Shown: piece by piece, positions 1 to 11,515 of the stretch | How positions within the stretch are numbered: the first letter of the stretch is position 1 | How the letters are laid out: every line of letters begins with the position of its first letter | Source: Gemmatimonadota bacterium | GTDB lineage: Bacteria > Gemmatimonadota > Gemmatimonadetes > Gemmatimonadales > Gemmatimonadaceae | Assembly: GCA_016714015.1 (NCBI GenBank) | Contig: JADJNZ010000004.1 | Coordinates: 558,001 to 622,000, forward strand | Direction: 5' to 3' | DNA: 64,000 bases | Program-made: the position numbers and the translations under genes | Notes under the pieces: model-generated | What the model was told of the DNA's origin: nothing | What the model saw: the letters and a program-made list of their open reading frames with translations, nothing else | Databases searched by the model: none

Positions 1-1
1 C

Positions 2-205
2 GCGCAGCACCGCAGCGACCTGCTCATCCAGCGCCGCCTCCGGACGTTCGCCGACTCGCTCAAGCTTCCCGAAGCGGCGCAGAAGGTCACCGTGCGCCGG
101 CGGCAGGGCACGATCCACATCTGGGCCGAGTACTACGAGGTCATCGAGTTCCCCGGCTTCGTGCGCGAGGTCCACTTCCACCCTGAAGTGGTCGCGACCT
201 TCTGA
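2..205 (+). CDS. C-terminal end of an unidentified protein (cut by window edge)
   Basis: This frame is open from the left edge and ends at TGA 203-205, giving the last 67 residues of a protein. It is rich in charged residues and appears to alternate helix (a leucine/arginine-rich stretch) and strand. A segment resembling an extended strand pair carries the words IHIWAEYY and VREVHFHP. I do not recognise the family with confidence; the pattern is loosely like the end of small DUF4845-type membrane-anchored proteins, but that is a guess. It ends 26 bases before rfaE2 on the same strand, so it may share that transcript. Confidence 0.55.
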   Translation, partial: AQHRSDLLIQRRLRTFADSLKLPEAAQKVTVRRRQGTIHIWAEYYEVIEFPGFVREVHFHPEVVATF

Positions 206-231
206 GCCCCCTCGTCGACCCGCAGCGCAAG

Positions 232-684
232 GTGATGACACGCGCCGAGGCGGCGCGGTGGCGCGCCGCCCAGTCGGGCGCGGTCGTCTTCACGAACGGC
301 GTCTTCGACCTCCTGCACCCCGGCCACATCGACGTGCTCACGGGCGCGCGCGCGCAGGGCGATCTCCTCATCGTCGGCGTCAACAGCGATGCGTCCGTGC
401 GGCGACTCGGGAAGGGGCCGGAGCGTCCGGTGCGGTCGGAAGCCGAACGCGCGTACGTGCTCGCCGGGCTCGCCGCCGTCGATGCCGTGGTCGTGTTCGA
501 CGAGGACACCCCGCTCGAACTCGTGCGTGCGCTCGAGCCCGACGTCATCGTCAAGGGCGGTGACTATGCGCCCGAGAGCGTCGTCGGCGCCGACCTGGTC
601 CGGGCGCGCGGCGGCCGCGTCGTCATCATCCCGCTCACCCCGGGACAGTCCACCACCTCGATCATCCACCGACTCCGTGCCTGA
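232..684 (+). CDS. rfaE2: D-glycero-beta-D-manno-heptose 1-phosphate adenylyltransferase (RfaE domain II)
   Basis: Cytoplasmic nucleotidyltransferase that makes ADP-heptose from heptose-1-phosphate and ATP, for the LPS inner core. The 150-residue product is the stand-alone adenylyltransferase half of HldE, without the kinase half. The cytidylyltransferase-fold signature FDLLHPGH (HxGH at residues 29-32) is followed by VGVNSD, VKGGDY and a C-terminal GQSTTSII, all typical of RfaE2. The start is GTG 232, with an in-frame ATG at 235 as the alternative; family members often have a few more N-terminal residues. The stop lies 6 bases inside the next gene, rph, so the two are probably translationally coupled. 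The other ADP-heptose enzymes are not in this window. Confidence 0.93.
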   Translation: MMTRAEAARWRAAQSGAVVFTNGVFDLLHPGHIDVLTGARAQGDLLIVGVNSDASVRRLGKGPERPVRSEAERAYVLAGLAAVDAVVVFDEDTPLELVRALEPDVIVKGGDYAPESVVGADLVRARGGRVVIIPLTPGQSTTSIIHRLRA

Positions 685-1405
685 GACTCTCGTACGTCCC
701 GGCGGCCGTGCGCCGCATGCGCTCCGCCCCATCTCGCTGCAGCGCGGCGCCGTGCCCAACGCCGAGGGCTCCTGTCTCGTCGCCTTCGGCAGCACCCGCG
801 TGCTCTGCGCCGTCAGCGTCGAGGATGGCGTACCCGGCTGGAAGAAGGGGAAGGGCGAGGGCTGGCTGACCGCCGAGTACTCGATGCTGCCGCGGGCGAC
901 GCACACGCGCTCTCCGCGAGAGCGCGGCCAGGTCGGCGGACGCACGCACGAGATCCAGCGACTGATCGGCCGGAGCGTCCGCGCGATGCTGGATGACTTC
1001 AAGTTCGGCGAGTTCACGCTCAAGGTCGATTGTGATGTGCTGCAGGCGGATGGCGGCACGCGCACCGCGGCCATCACCGGCGCCGCGGTCGCGGTCGTCG
1101 ACGCGTTCGACTGGATGGTGCGCACCGAGCGCATCGCGGCGTCGCCGGTGCGGCGGCTCGTGGCCGCAGTGAGCGTCGGCCTCGTCGACGGCACGCCGAT
1201 CGTGGACCTCGAGTACTCCGAGGACGTGCGCGCCGAGGTCGACGCGAACGTCGTGATGAGCAGCGAGGGGCGGTTCGTCGAGGTGCAGGGGACCGGTGAG
1301 CACGGCACCTTCGCGCGTGGCGACCTCGATCAACTGCTCGATCTCGCGTCCGCAGGCATCCTGGCGCTCGACGGGGCGCAGCGCGCCGCCCTCGGCTTCA
1401 CTTGA
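677..1405 (+). CDS. rph: Ribonuclease PH
   Basis: Phosphate-dependent 3'-5' exoribonuclease that trims tRNA 3' ends. The 242-residue product has the normal family length. It opens with RPGGR, then has TEYSMLPRAT-like (here AEYSMLPRAT), RGQVGGRTHEIQRLIGR, the DCDVLQADGGTRTAAITG block and a C-terminal EVQGTGE motif, in the family order. The GTG start at 677 overlaps the end of rfaE2; it is the only start in this frame that gives the standard N-terminus. Its stop overlaps the TTG start of rdgB, and the rph-rdgB pairing is common in bacteria, which supports both calls. Confidence 0.96.
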   Translation: MPETLVRPGGRAPHALRPISLQRGAVPNAEGSCLVAFGSTRVLCAVSVEDGVPGWKKGKGEGWLTAEYSMLPRATHTRSPRERGQVGGRTHEIQRLIGRSVRAMLDDFKFGEFTLKVDCDVLQADGGTRTAAITGAAVAVVDAFDWMVRTERIAASPVRRLVAAVSVGLVDGTPIVDLEYSEDVRAEVDANVVMSSEGRFVEVQGTGEHGTFARGDLDQLLDLASAGILALDGAQRAALGFT

Positions 1406-2055
1406 CCGTGACGCCGCGCGTGTGGGCGCGCGTGGTGCTCGCGACGCGCAATCCAGGGAAGGCACGCGAGCTGCACGCGCTCTTCGCCTCCATCGGCGTG
1501 ACGCTCGAGGACCTCGACGCGGCCGGTCTCGGCGCCGTGGACGCGGCCGGTCTCGGCGCCGTGGACGCGGCCGAGGAGACGCTCGAGTCGTATCCGACCT
1601 TCGAGGAGAATGCGCGCGCCAAGGCGCGGTGGTTCGCCGCGCGACTGCCCGGGTGCCTCGTCATCGCCGATGACTCTGGGCTCGAGGTCGATGCGCTGGG
1701 CGGTGCCCCCGGCGTACACAGCAAACGGTGGTCGGGTAGCACGGTCGCGGGAGCGGCCCTCGAGGCGGCGAACAACGTCGCGCTGCAGCGCGCGCTGGAG
1801 GGGAAGGCGACGCGCAGTGCGCGTTACGTGTCGGTGGTCGTCGCGACGGACGGGACGCGGGAGTATGTCGCGCGCGGCGAGTGCCGGGGGCGCATCCTCG
1901 ACGCGGCCGAGGGGACGAACGGATTCGGCTACGATCCGTTCTTCTTCAGCGATGACCTCGGCGAATCGTTCGGCGCCGCATCGCGCGAGGAGAAATCGGC
2001 GGTGAGTCACCGCGGTCGCGCGTTCCGGGCCTTGGTCGAGCAACTCGTCGCCTAG
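1402..2055 (+). CDS. rdgB: Non-canonical purine NTP pyrophosphatase (RdgB/HAM1 family)
   Basis: House-cleaning enzyme that hydrolyses ITP, dITP and XTP to monophosphates so they are not incorporated into nucleic acids. Family motifs are clear: LATRNPGKARE near the N-terminus, TFEENARAKA, the ADDSGLEVDALGG nucleotide/metal region, GFGYDPFF and a C-terminal AVSHRGRAF. It is 217 residues, about 20 longer than the usual 195-200. The extra length coincides with an exact 24-base tandem duplication (1516-1563) that repeats an eight-residue unit before the TFEEN motif. The start is TTG 1402, overlapping rph TGA; GTG 1408 is a possible alternative. Confidence 0.94.
   Translation: MTVTPRVWARVVLATRNPGKARELHALFASIGVTLEDLDAAGLGAVDAAGLGAVDAAEETLESYPTFEENARAKARWFAARLPGCLVIADDSGLEVDALGGAPGVHSKRWSGSTVAGAALEAANNVALQRALEGKATRSARYVSVVVATDGTREYVARGECRGRILDAAEGTNGFGYDPFFFSDDLGESFGAASREEKSAVSHRGRAFRALVEQLVA
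1516..1574 (+). repeat. 24-bp tandem duplication inside rdgB
   Basis: Bases 1516-1539 and 1540-1563 are identical, and 11 bases of a third copy follow (1564-1574). The unit is a multiple of three and encodes DAAGLGAV twice, so the frame is kept. Confidence 0.95.
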
Positions 2056-2151
2056 CGACCGTCGCCGCGCCGTGGCGCGCCGTTGCTTCGGGCGGGAACG
2101 TGTCGCGATACGCGCGCCGGGACGCGCGCGTCGGTGATTCGCGCGGGGCGG

Positions 2152-2180
2152 TTGACCTTGGCACCGATCCTGACTACTAT
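2152..2180 (+). promoter_or_regulatory. Sigma-70 type promoter of the tRNA cluster
   Basis: TTGACC (2152-2157), a 17-base spacer and TACTAT (2175-2180). The predicted start of transcription is near 2187, eight bases before tRNA-Pro. The same -10 hexamer occurs in the first rRNA promoter. Confidence 0.75.
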
Positions 2181-2194
2181 CCGTGCTCGGTTCA

Positions 2195-2268
2195 CGGGGC
2201 GTAGCGTAGCCCGGTATCGCGCCTGCTTTGGGAGCAGGAGGTCGCCGGTTCGAATCCGGCCGCCCCGA
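2195..2268 (+). tRNA. tRNA-Pro(TGG)
   Basis: A seven-base-pair acceptor stem forms between 2195-2201 and 2261-2267, with discriminator A2268. The anticodon stem is CCTGC/GCAGG around the loop TTTGGGA, giving anticodon TGG at 2229-2231. The T arm contains GGTTCGAATCC. CCA is not encoded. It is first in a Pro-Arg-Lys cluster. Confidence 0.95.
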
Positions 2269-2315
2269 TCGGACGCGAGAGAACGAAGCGGCAGGAGAGA
2301 CACGGCACGAGTGAA

Positions 2316-2389
2316 GCGCCAGTAGCTCAGGTGGATAGAGCAACAGCCTTCTAAGCTGTGGGTCGGGGGTTCGATTCCCTCCTGGCGCG
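2316..2389 (+). tRNA. tRNA-Arg(TCT)
   Basis: The acceptor stem GCGCCAG/CTGGCGC pairs 2316-2322 with 2382-2388. The anticodon stem ACAGC/GCTGT encloses the loop CTTCTAA with anticodon TCT at 2350-2352, reading AGA. A standard T-loop sequence is present. Confidence 0.95.
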
Positions 2390-2413
2390 CCTCGCGTGAA
2401 AGCAGTGAACAGC

Positions 2414-2486
2414 GCGCCCTTAGCTCAATTGGCAGAGCAAGTGACTCTTAATCACTAGGTTGTAGGTTCGATTCCTACAGGGCGCA
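2414..2486 (+). tRNA. tRNA-Lys(CTT)
   Basis: The acceptor stem GCGCCCT/AGGGCGC pairs 2414-2420 with 2479-2485. The anticodon stem AGTGA/TCACT encloses CTCTTAA, giving anticodon CTT at 2447-2449, reading AAG. The T arm contains GGTTCGATTCC. Confidence 0.95.
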
Positions 2487-2490
2487 TCGC

Positions 2491-2518
2491 GGGGCTCCGA
2501 TGCAGATCGGGGCCCTTC
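2491..2518 (+). terminator. Possible terminator after the tRNA cluster
   Basis: A GC-rich hairpin pairs 2492-2501 with 2506-2515 (one G-T pair, four-base loop) five bases after tRNA-Lys. It is followed only by TTCGC, so it lacks a proper T tract. Confidence 0.4.
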
Positions 2519-2623
2519 GCATCTCGGGCTTCGCGCCGTCACATCGACGGCCGGGCCGACAGGGATGGGCAGGGCGAGTGGAGTGTGAGGGAAACCGTGC
2601 ATGAGTGGTCATCGAAGACCCCC

Positions 2624-2652
2624 TTGCGGACGTGAATCCGGACCACTACTAT
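2624..2652 (+). promoter_or_regulatory. Upstream rRNA operon promoter (P1)
   Basis: TTGCGG (2624-2629), a 17-base spacer and TACTAT (2647-2652). The -10 and spacer match those of the tRNA-cluster promoter. It lies about 345 bases before 16S, in a stretch (2519-2750) where I see no gene. Confidence 0.6.
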
Positions 2653-2750
2653 TCGCGTCCTTCCCCGGAAACGGGTGAGGTCAGGAAGCGGAGTGGCGCA
2701 GCGATGTGCCGACGCGGTAAGGGTTGAGTAAAGAGATTGAAAATCACCCC

Positions 2751-2779
2751 TTGACACCGCCTTTCTTTCTGAGTATTCT
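2751..2779 (+). promoter_or_regulatory. Main rRNA operon promoter (P2)
   Basis: A consensus TTGACA (2751-2756) and TATTCT (2774-2779) are separated by 17 bases. The bases before the -35 (about 2727-2750) are A-rich for this genome, like an UP element. Transcription would begin near 2786, leaving a leader of about 210 nt. Confidence 0.75.
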
Positions 2780-2833
2780 TGGAGGCTCCCGCGGAAAGCG
2801 GGCAGCGCAGGACCAAAGAGAGCTTATTGAAAA

Positions 2834-2852
2834 TCGATTCGAGAGAGATCGC
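2834..2852 (+). other. 5' strand of the pre-16S processing stem
   Basis: These 19 bases are the exact reverse complement of 4595-4613, downstream of 16S. The two would form an uninterrupted helix closing the 16S precursor loop, as in the RNase III processing stems of other bacteria. Confidence 0.8.
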
Positions 2853-2941
2853 AAACTGTGCGAGGCGAACTCAATGATCCTGGTCCCGTTCGGGGGCCAG
2901 ATGAGAGTTCAGACCTGAACAATTTTTGTGATTCCGAATAA

Positions 2942-2962
2942 CGCTGTCATGCGATGACAGCG
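2942..2962 (+). other. Perfect hairpin in the 16S leader
   Basis: A nine-base-pair perfect inverted repeat with a three-base loop lies about 33 bases before mature 16S. Its right-hand sequence TGACAGCG is repeated directly just after it (2963-2970). It may be a leader folding or antitermination element; its role is not known. Confidence 0.5.
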
Positions 2963-2995
2963 TGACAGCGATTCGGGTAGAGCTGATTGAACATC

Positions 2996-4519
<1,524 letters not shown>

Positions 4520-4594
4520 ACGGAGCAGCGAGTAGGCCGGTCCTCGGACTCGGCACGAAAGCGCTACCGGATAGTCGCTCGCTTCGTACAGCGC

Positions 4595-4613
4595 GCGATC
4601 TCTCTCGAATCGA
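4595..4613 (+). other. 3' strand of the pre-16S processing stem
   Basis: Exact 19-base complement of 2834-2852; see that entry. The surrounding spacer (4520-4815, about 296 bases) contains no tRNA gene that I can find. Confidence 0.8.
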
Positions 4614-4661
4614 CTCTATAGCAGTCTGGCGGCCGCCCAGCAGGGGGGCCGCGCATGACCC

Positions 4662-4673
4662 GCTGTTTGACAA
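4662..4673 (+). promoter_or_regulatory. boxA-like antitermination element in the 16S-23S spacer
   Basis: GCTGTTTGACAA resembles the boxA consensus (GCTCTTTAACAA type) and lies just before the pre-23S stem, the usual place for a spacer boxA. The call rests on sequence resemblance only. Confidence 0.4.
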
Positions 4674-4679
4674 CGGAAG

Positions 4680-4694
4680 ATGGTAGTGTTCGTG
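4680..4694 (+). other. 5' strand of the pre-23S processing stem
   Basis: Fifteen bases exactly complementary to 7846-7860. The helix can be extended past an internal loop by CGAATC (4701-4706) with GATTCG (7832-7837). It would loop out the whole 23S RNA for RNase III-type processing. Confidence 0.8.
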
Positions 4695-4815
4695 GGATAA
4701 CGAATCACACTAGTGACACGATATTTCGACGTAGAACCCGTGGAGCGATCCATGGGCAGCATCGATATCTGACACTCGTTGTAGATCGCGCGTGCTCTGC
4801 TGGATCACATTTTGT

Positions 4816-7768
<2,953 letters not shown>

Positions 7769-7771
7769 CTC

Positions 7772-7791
7772 CCCCTGTTTTCGAACAGGGG
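7772..7791 (+). other. TTCG-capped hairpin between 23S and 5S
   Basis: A perfect eight-base-pair stem (7772-7779 with 7784-7791) closed by a TTCG tetraloop begins about four bases after the 23S 3' end. It could mark the 23S 3' boundary for processing. The rest of the 23S-5S spacer holds the pre-23S stem strand at 7846-7860. Confidence 0.55.
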
Positions 7792-7845
7792 CAGGAAAAA
7801 CAACCGCAGAGCAATCGCACGATTTACACGCGATTCGCCATATAA

Positions 7846-7860
7846 CACGAACACTACCAT
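7846..7860 (+). other. 3' strand of the pre-23S processing stem
   Basis: Exact 15-base complement of 4680-4694; see that entry. Confidence 0.8.
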
Positions 7861-7879
7861 CACTCCGTTGTCACCATAT

Positions 7880-7997
7880 CGCTGGCGACTAGAGCGTAGG
7901 GGCCACACTCGTTCCCATCCCGAACACGATCGTTAAGCCCTACAGCGCCGATGGTACTCCGTCCGAGAGGACGCGGGAGAGTAGGCCGTCGCCGGCA
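7880..7997 (+). rRNA. rrf: 5S ribosomal RNA
   Basis: The helix I strands GCTGGCGAC (7881-7889) and GTCGCCGGC (7988-7996) pair. Between them are the conserved TTCCCATCCCGAACACG and the GTTAAGC loop region. Length is about 118. It is last in the order 16S-23S-5S, followed directly by a terminator. Confidence 0.95.
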
Positions 7998-8002
7998 CCC
8001 CT

Positions 8003-8043
8003 GAAGGCCCCAGTCGTTCACTCGGCTGGGGCCTTCTTCTTTG
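8003..8043 (+). terminator. Rho-independent terminator of the rRNA operon
   Basis: An 11-base-pair GC-rich stem (8003-8013 with 8026-8036), a 12-base loop, then TTCTTTGT. It lies seven bases after 5S and 25 bases before the era start. Confidence 0.85.
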
Positions 8044-8067
8044 TCCCTATTTCCGCCATCGTCCTGC

Positions 8068-8949
8068 ATGACCAAGGCCGGGTTCGTCACCATCGTCGGC
8101 AAGCCAAACGCCGGGAAGTCGACGCTCCTCAATCGACTCGTCGGCGAACGCCTCGCGATCGTCTCGCCCAAGCCGCAGTCCACCCGCGATCGCGTCGTCG
8201 GCATCCTCTCGGACGCCGATTCGCAGATCGTTCTCTTCGACACCCCGGGGCTGCTCGAGCCGCGCTACGCGCTGCACCGTGCCATGCAGCACGCTGCCCA
8301 GAAGGCGATTGCGGATGCCGACGTCATCGTGCACCTCGTCGATGCCGCCGAGGATCTCCCGACCGACCTCACTGCGCTCGCGCAGCTGCCCGCGCCCCCC
8401 AAGGCCCCCATCCTTCTCGCCCTCAACAAGAGCGATCGGCTGGACCCCCTCCGCCAAAGCGAACTCGCGGCCCGCTTCCCCCAGGCGATCTTCCTCGCCG
8501 GCGGGGCGGGGGTCGGCGTCGACGCCCTCCTCGCGGCGATCCGGGACCGCCTCCCGGAGAGCCCGTTCCTCTACGACGCCGAGGATGTCTCGACGCAGCA
8601 GATGCGCTTCTTCGTCAGCGAGTTCCTTCGGGAGGCCGTCCTGGAGCAGCTCGACGAGGAGGTGCCCTACGGGATCGCCGTCGAGATCGAGGAGTATCGG
8701 GAAGGAACCTCCCCCGTGTACATTCGAGCGGTGCTCCATGTGGAGCGCGACAGTCAGAAGCGGATCCTCATCGGCGCGGGCGGCAGTCGCATCAAGGAGC
8801 TGGGCAAGGCCGCCCGCGCGAAGATCGAGCCGCTGGTCGGAGGCCCGGTCTATCTGGACCTGTGGGTGAAGGTGCTCCACAACTGGCGGAAGAACGCCGC
8901 CTCGCTCTCCCGCCTCGGCTATCGGCTGCCGGAGCACGATGTGACATAG
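8068..8949 (+). CDS. era: GTPase Era
   Basis: Ribosome-associated GTPase that binds 16S rRNA near its 3' end during 30S maturation. The 293-residue product has the G domain first: G1 GKPNAGKST (about residues 10-18), the TRDR G2 region, G3 DTPG and G4 NKSD. The C-terminal KH domain follows, with ILIGAGGSRIKELG and the family ending LWVKVLHNWRKN. The start is ATG 8068, which gives the usual short N-terminus (MTKAGFVTIVGKPN). It lies directly downstream of the rRNA operon terminator, so read-through could link it to rRNA synthesis; no separate promoter is visible. Confidence 0.97.
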   Translation: MTKAGFVTIVGKPNAGKSTLLNRLVGERLAIVSPKPQSTRDRVVGILSDADSQIVLFDTPGLLEPRYALHRAMQHAAQKAIADADVIVHLVDAAEDLPTDLTALAQLPAPPKAPILLALNKSDRLDPLRQSELAARFPQAIFLAGGAGVGVDALLAAIRDRLPESPFLYDAEDVSTQQMRFFVSEFLREAVLEQLDEEVPYGIAVEIEEYREGTSPVYIRAVLHVERDSQKRILIGAGGSRIKELGKAARAKIEPLVGGPVYLDLWVKVLHNWRKNAASLSRLGYRLPEHDVT

Positions 8950-8980
8950 CGTGTTTCCTAACTGCTTGTCGCATCGTCCT

Positions 8981-9009
8981 TTGACACCGCTGTTGGGCGC
9001 CCGTAATTT
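8981..9009 (+). promoter_or_regulatory. Sigma-70 type promoter before the GGDEF gene
   Basis: TTGACA (8981-8986), a 17-base spacer and TAATTT (9004-9009). The predicted start near 9016 leaves a leader of about 20 bases before the TTG start at 9037. Confidence 0.7.
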
Positions 9010-9036
9010 GAGCTTCTCCTCGACCCGCTGACGGAA

Positions 9037-10029
9037 TTGTCGCAATCGAACGCCCTCATCTACGCGCCTGACGGACAGCCCCTCCCGGAGACGGTGAGGC
9101 AGTGGCTGGAGGATCGTCACATCCCCACGCGCGGGGTCGCCAACGGGGACGAGGTCATGTCGGCCGCGCTCCGTGCGCGCCCGCGACTCGTCATCTGCGA
9201 CGCGCGGCATCACCCGGTGGCTGCCCTCAAGGCCTGTCGTCGGCTGAAGGCGGATTCATTCACCGGCATCGTACCGGTGGCGCTGACGACGCGGGGCGAG
9301 GATGCGGCCTTCGCCGCCGCGTTCGACGCGGGCGCGGACGAGGTGCTTCGCGAGGGGATCAGCGAGCACGAGATGCAGCTGCGGCTGGATGCGATGCTGC
9401 GGCGCAGCGACCGCGACACCTTCGTGCATCCCTCCACGCGGTTGCCCGGCACGATCGAGATCGAGACTGAGATCCTGCGGCGCATCGAGGGGAAGATGCG
9501 CTTCGCGGTCTGCTATGCGGACCTCGACCACTTCAAGGAGTTCAACGATCGCTACAGCTATTATGACGGCGATCGCGTCATCCGCATCCTCTCGAAGATC
9601 CTGCACGACGTCGTGAAGGGCATCGGCGGCGAGGAGGGATTCGTCGGGCACATCGGCGGCGACGACTTCATCTTCGTCATCCCGATCGACATGGTGCAGG
9701 ATACCTGCTCCGAGGTCGTCTCGGTCTTCGATACGCTGATCCCGTACCAGTACAGCGAGCAGGACAGGCGCGCCGGCTACTACTTCGGAAAGGACCGCCG
9801 CGGGCAGCTGCACAAGGTGCCGCTGATGACCGTCTCGATCGGCGTCGTGACGAACGAGCGTCGGCAATTCACGCACGCAGGGCAGGTGAGCGAGCTCGCG
9901 ACGGAGATGAAGAGCTACGCCAAGACCCTCTACGGGTCGGTATTCTCGGTCGATCGGCGCGGTGATGGCCCCGCAGGGGCGACACCGGTCACGCCAGTGT
10001 CCACGGCACGGGCCAGGGAGGAGCGTTGA
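9037..10029 (+). CDS. Receiver-like/GGDEF-domain response regulator, probably not a conventional diguanylate cyclase
   Basis: A 330-residue two-domain protein. Residues about 5-125 resemble a receiver domain with an aspartate in VICDAR, but the usual acidic pair after the first strand is not evident. Residues about 145-305 are a GGDEF domain with YADLDHFKEFND (the substrate/metal region) and an active-site loop reading GGDDF instead of GGDEF/GGEEF. The RxxD inhibitory site normally just before this loop is absent (GEEG there). So it may be a weak cyclase, a c-di-GMP or GTP sensor, or a scaffold. The start is TTG 9037, with a weak GACGGA upstream and a good promoter at 8981. Its stop overlaps the TTG start of the next gene, suggesting a functional pair. 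It has no membrane segment. Confidence 0.8.
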   Translation: MSQSNALIYAPDGQPLPETVRQWLEDRHIPTRGVANGDEVMSAALRARPRLVICDARHHPVAALKACRRLKADSFTGIVPVALTTRGEDAAFAAAFDAGADEVLREGISEHEMQLRLDAMLRRSDRDTFVHPSTRLPGTIEIETEILRRIEGKMRFAVCYADLDHFKEFNDRYSYYDGDRVIRILSKILHDVVKGIGGEEGFVGHIGGDDFIFVIPIDMVQDTCSEVVSVFDTLIPYQYSEQDRRAGYYFGKDRRGQLHKVPLMTVSIGVVTNERRQFTHAGQVSELATEMKSYAKTLYGSVFSVDRRGDGPAGATPVTPVSTARAREER

Positions 10030-11393
10030 ACGTCACGTGTGCGGAGTGCCAGTCGGTCTTCCGCGTCGATCCGGCGAAGGTCCCGCCGGGCGGCGTGCGC
10101 GCGAGGTGCTCCGTCTGCGGCGCGGTGATCCGCGTCGGTATGGAGGAGACGGTCCCCGCCGCCGCGACGCGCGGCTGGGATGCGACGTCCCGAGCGGCGA
10201 TGGAGTCGGACGCAGAGGCCGCACCTGAAGCATTCGAGGCGCCGAAGCCGCGCCCGTCGATGCCCACCGCGGCGGTGCCGGCGGACCAGGCCGGCGGCCC
10301 ACCGCCGCCGCGCCCGTCGCTGCCGTTCTCGACGCCGTTCGCTCCGCCCCCGCAGTCGCGCAAGCCGACGCCGACGTTCACGCCTGGTGTCGTCGCGCGC
10401 GCACGGACCTCGGGCGAGGTGCCGGCGTTGCCGGAGATCCGACGGTCGACGCCGCTCGCCACCCCGGTCGTCCAAGCCCCCGCGGCGACGCCGGCGGCGA
10501 GCGTTCCGGTGCCTCCGGCGGCACCGCGGGTAACGCCACCGGTCGAACCGGCGGTCGCGGTTCCTCCGACGCCGGTCCGTCCGGCCCCGCAGGTTCCGCC
10601 GGTCATCCCGCCGACGCCGGTCTCCAGCGCGCCGGTGGCGCCGCCGGCGCGCCCTGCGCCGACCTTCCCGACGCCCCAGGCCACTCGCCCGGTCGCGCCG
10701 CCGCCGGTCGCGCCCCCGGTGACGCCTCCGCGCCCCGCAGCCGGCTTCACGCCGCCGATGCCGCCCGGGCGTGCCCCCGAGCCCCGCTCGACGGTCGCCC
10801 GGCCCCCGCTGATCCCGCCTGCACCCCCGGCTCCGACGCCGAGCGCGGGCAACATGGTCACGCCCCCGCGCCCGGCCGTTCCGCCGCCGCCGCGTCCTGC
10901 CATGCCGACCCCTGTCCGGCCGCCGATTCGCCCGGCCGCGGTCTCTCCCGTGGCCACCGTCGCGCCGCCGCCGCCCGCGGTGCCGACGCCGCGAGCGTCC
11001 GCGCAGGTCCCGGCCCCGGTCGCACCTGCCGCCCCCCCGCCACCTGCGCCGCGTGCCGCGACTCCCTCAGGCGCGATGCCGGAGCCGCCGCGCCCGACGG
11101 CCGGCACGCCGGCCACCGGCATCCGTCGGGGTATCAACCCGTTCCTGAATAACGATCCGAACCAGAAGGGCCGCCGGCTCGCGCGCGCGCTCGTGTCGGA
11201 CATGATCGCCTACCAGCCGGGGAAGCGCGAGGAAGGGCTCGCGAACGGCACGCTCAAGGACATCTTCCGCGAGGAGATCAAGAAGAGCTACGAGGAGTAC
11301 GTCGACCAGATCGGCAAGGAGTTCGCCGAGAGCACGACGCACTTCGCGGATGCGCTGAACGATCTGTTGGCGGGTGGGGCGAAGATGTTCTGA
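10026..11393 (+). CDS. MJ0042-type zinc-ribbon protein with long proline-rich linker
   Basis: A 455-residue protein with three zones. The N-terminus is a zinc ribbon with two CxxC pairs (CAEC at about 5-8 and CSVC at about 28-31) of the MJ0042 kind, where such ribbons often cap regulatory or motility proteins. Residues about 60-360 are a low-complexity Pro/Ala/Val linker. The last 85 or so residues are a compact, charged, probably helical domain starting INPFLNNDPNQKG, with words RALVSDMIAY and FREEIKKSYEEYV. No transmembrane helix is seen. The start is TTG 10026, overlapping the stop of the GGDEF gene. The layout resembles scaffold proteins of myxobacterial gliding and polarity systems, but function is not established. 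Confidence 0.8.
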   Translation: MNVTCAECQSVFRVDPAKVPPGGVRARCSVCGAVIRVGMEETVPAAATRGWDATSRAAMESDAEAAPEAFEAPKPRPSMPTAAVPADQAGGPPPPRPSLPFSTPFAPPPQSRKPTPTFTPGVVARARTSGEVPALPEIRRSTPLATPVVQAPAATPAASVPVPPAAPRVTPPVEPAVAVPPTPVRPAPQVPPVIPPTPVSSAPVAPPARPAPTFPTPQATRPVAPPPVAPPVTPPRPAAGFTPPMPPGRAPEPRSTVARPPLIPPAPPAPTPSAGNMVTPPRPAVPPPPRPAMPTPVRPPIRPAAVSPVATVAPPPPAVPTPRASAQVPAPVAPAAPPPPAPRAATPSGAMPEPPRPTAGTPATGIRRGINPFLNNDPNQKGRRLARALVSDMIAYQPGKREEGLANGTLKDIFREEIKKSYEEYVDQIGKEFAESTTHFADALNDLLAGGAKMF

Positions 11394-11459
11394 GGCAGAA
11401 GGTGGAAGGCGGATGGGTGCCACGGAGCTGCTCCGGACGCTAACTTCCTACAACGCTTG

Positions 11460-11491
11460 CCGAGCCGGTTCCGCGTGCGGGACCGGCTCGG
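11460..11491 (+). other. Hairpin upstream of prfB
   Basis: A perfect 10-base-pair inverted repeat (11460-11469 with 11482-11491) and a 12-base loop lie in the 122-base gap between the zinc-ribbon gene and prfB. There is no T tract, so it could be a weak terminator or a 5' leader structure. Confidence 0.45.
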
Positions 11492-11515
11492 ATCGCATCC
11501 GACCCAGACGACTCC

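Noticed and set aside
4667..4672. TTGACA inside the 16S-23S spacer as a promoter
   Set aside because: No -10 at 16-18 bases downstream; the sequence is better read as part of a boxA-like element.
10300..11100. Repetitive Pro-codon stretch as a DNA repeat array
   Set aside because: Not periodic; it is simple low-complexity coding for the linker of the zinc-ribbon protein.
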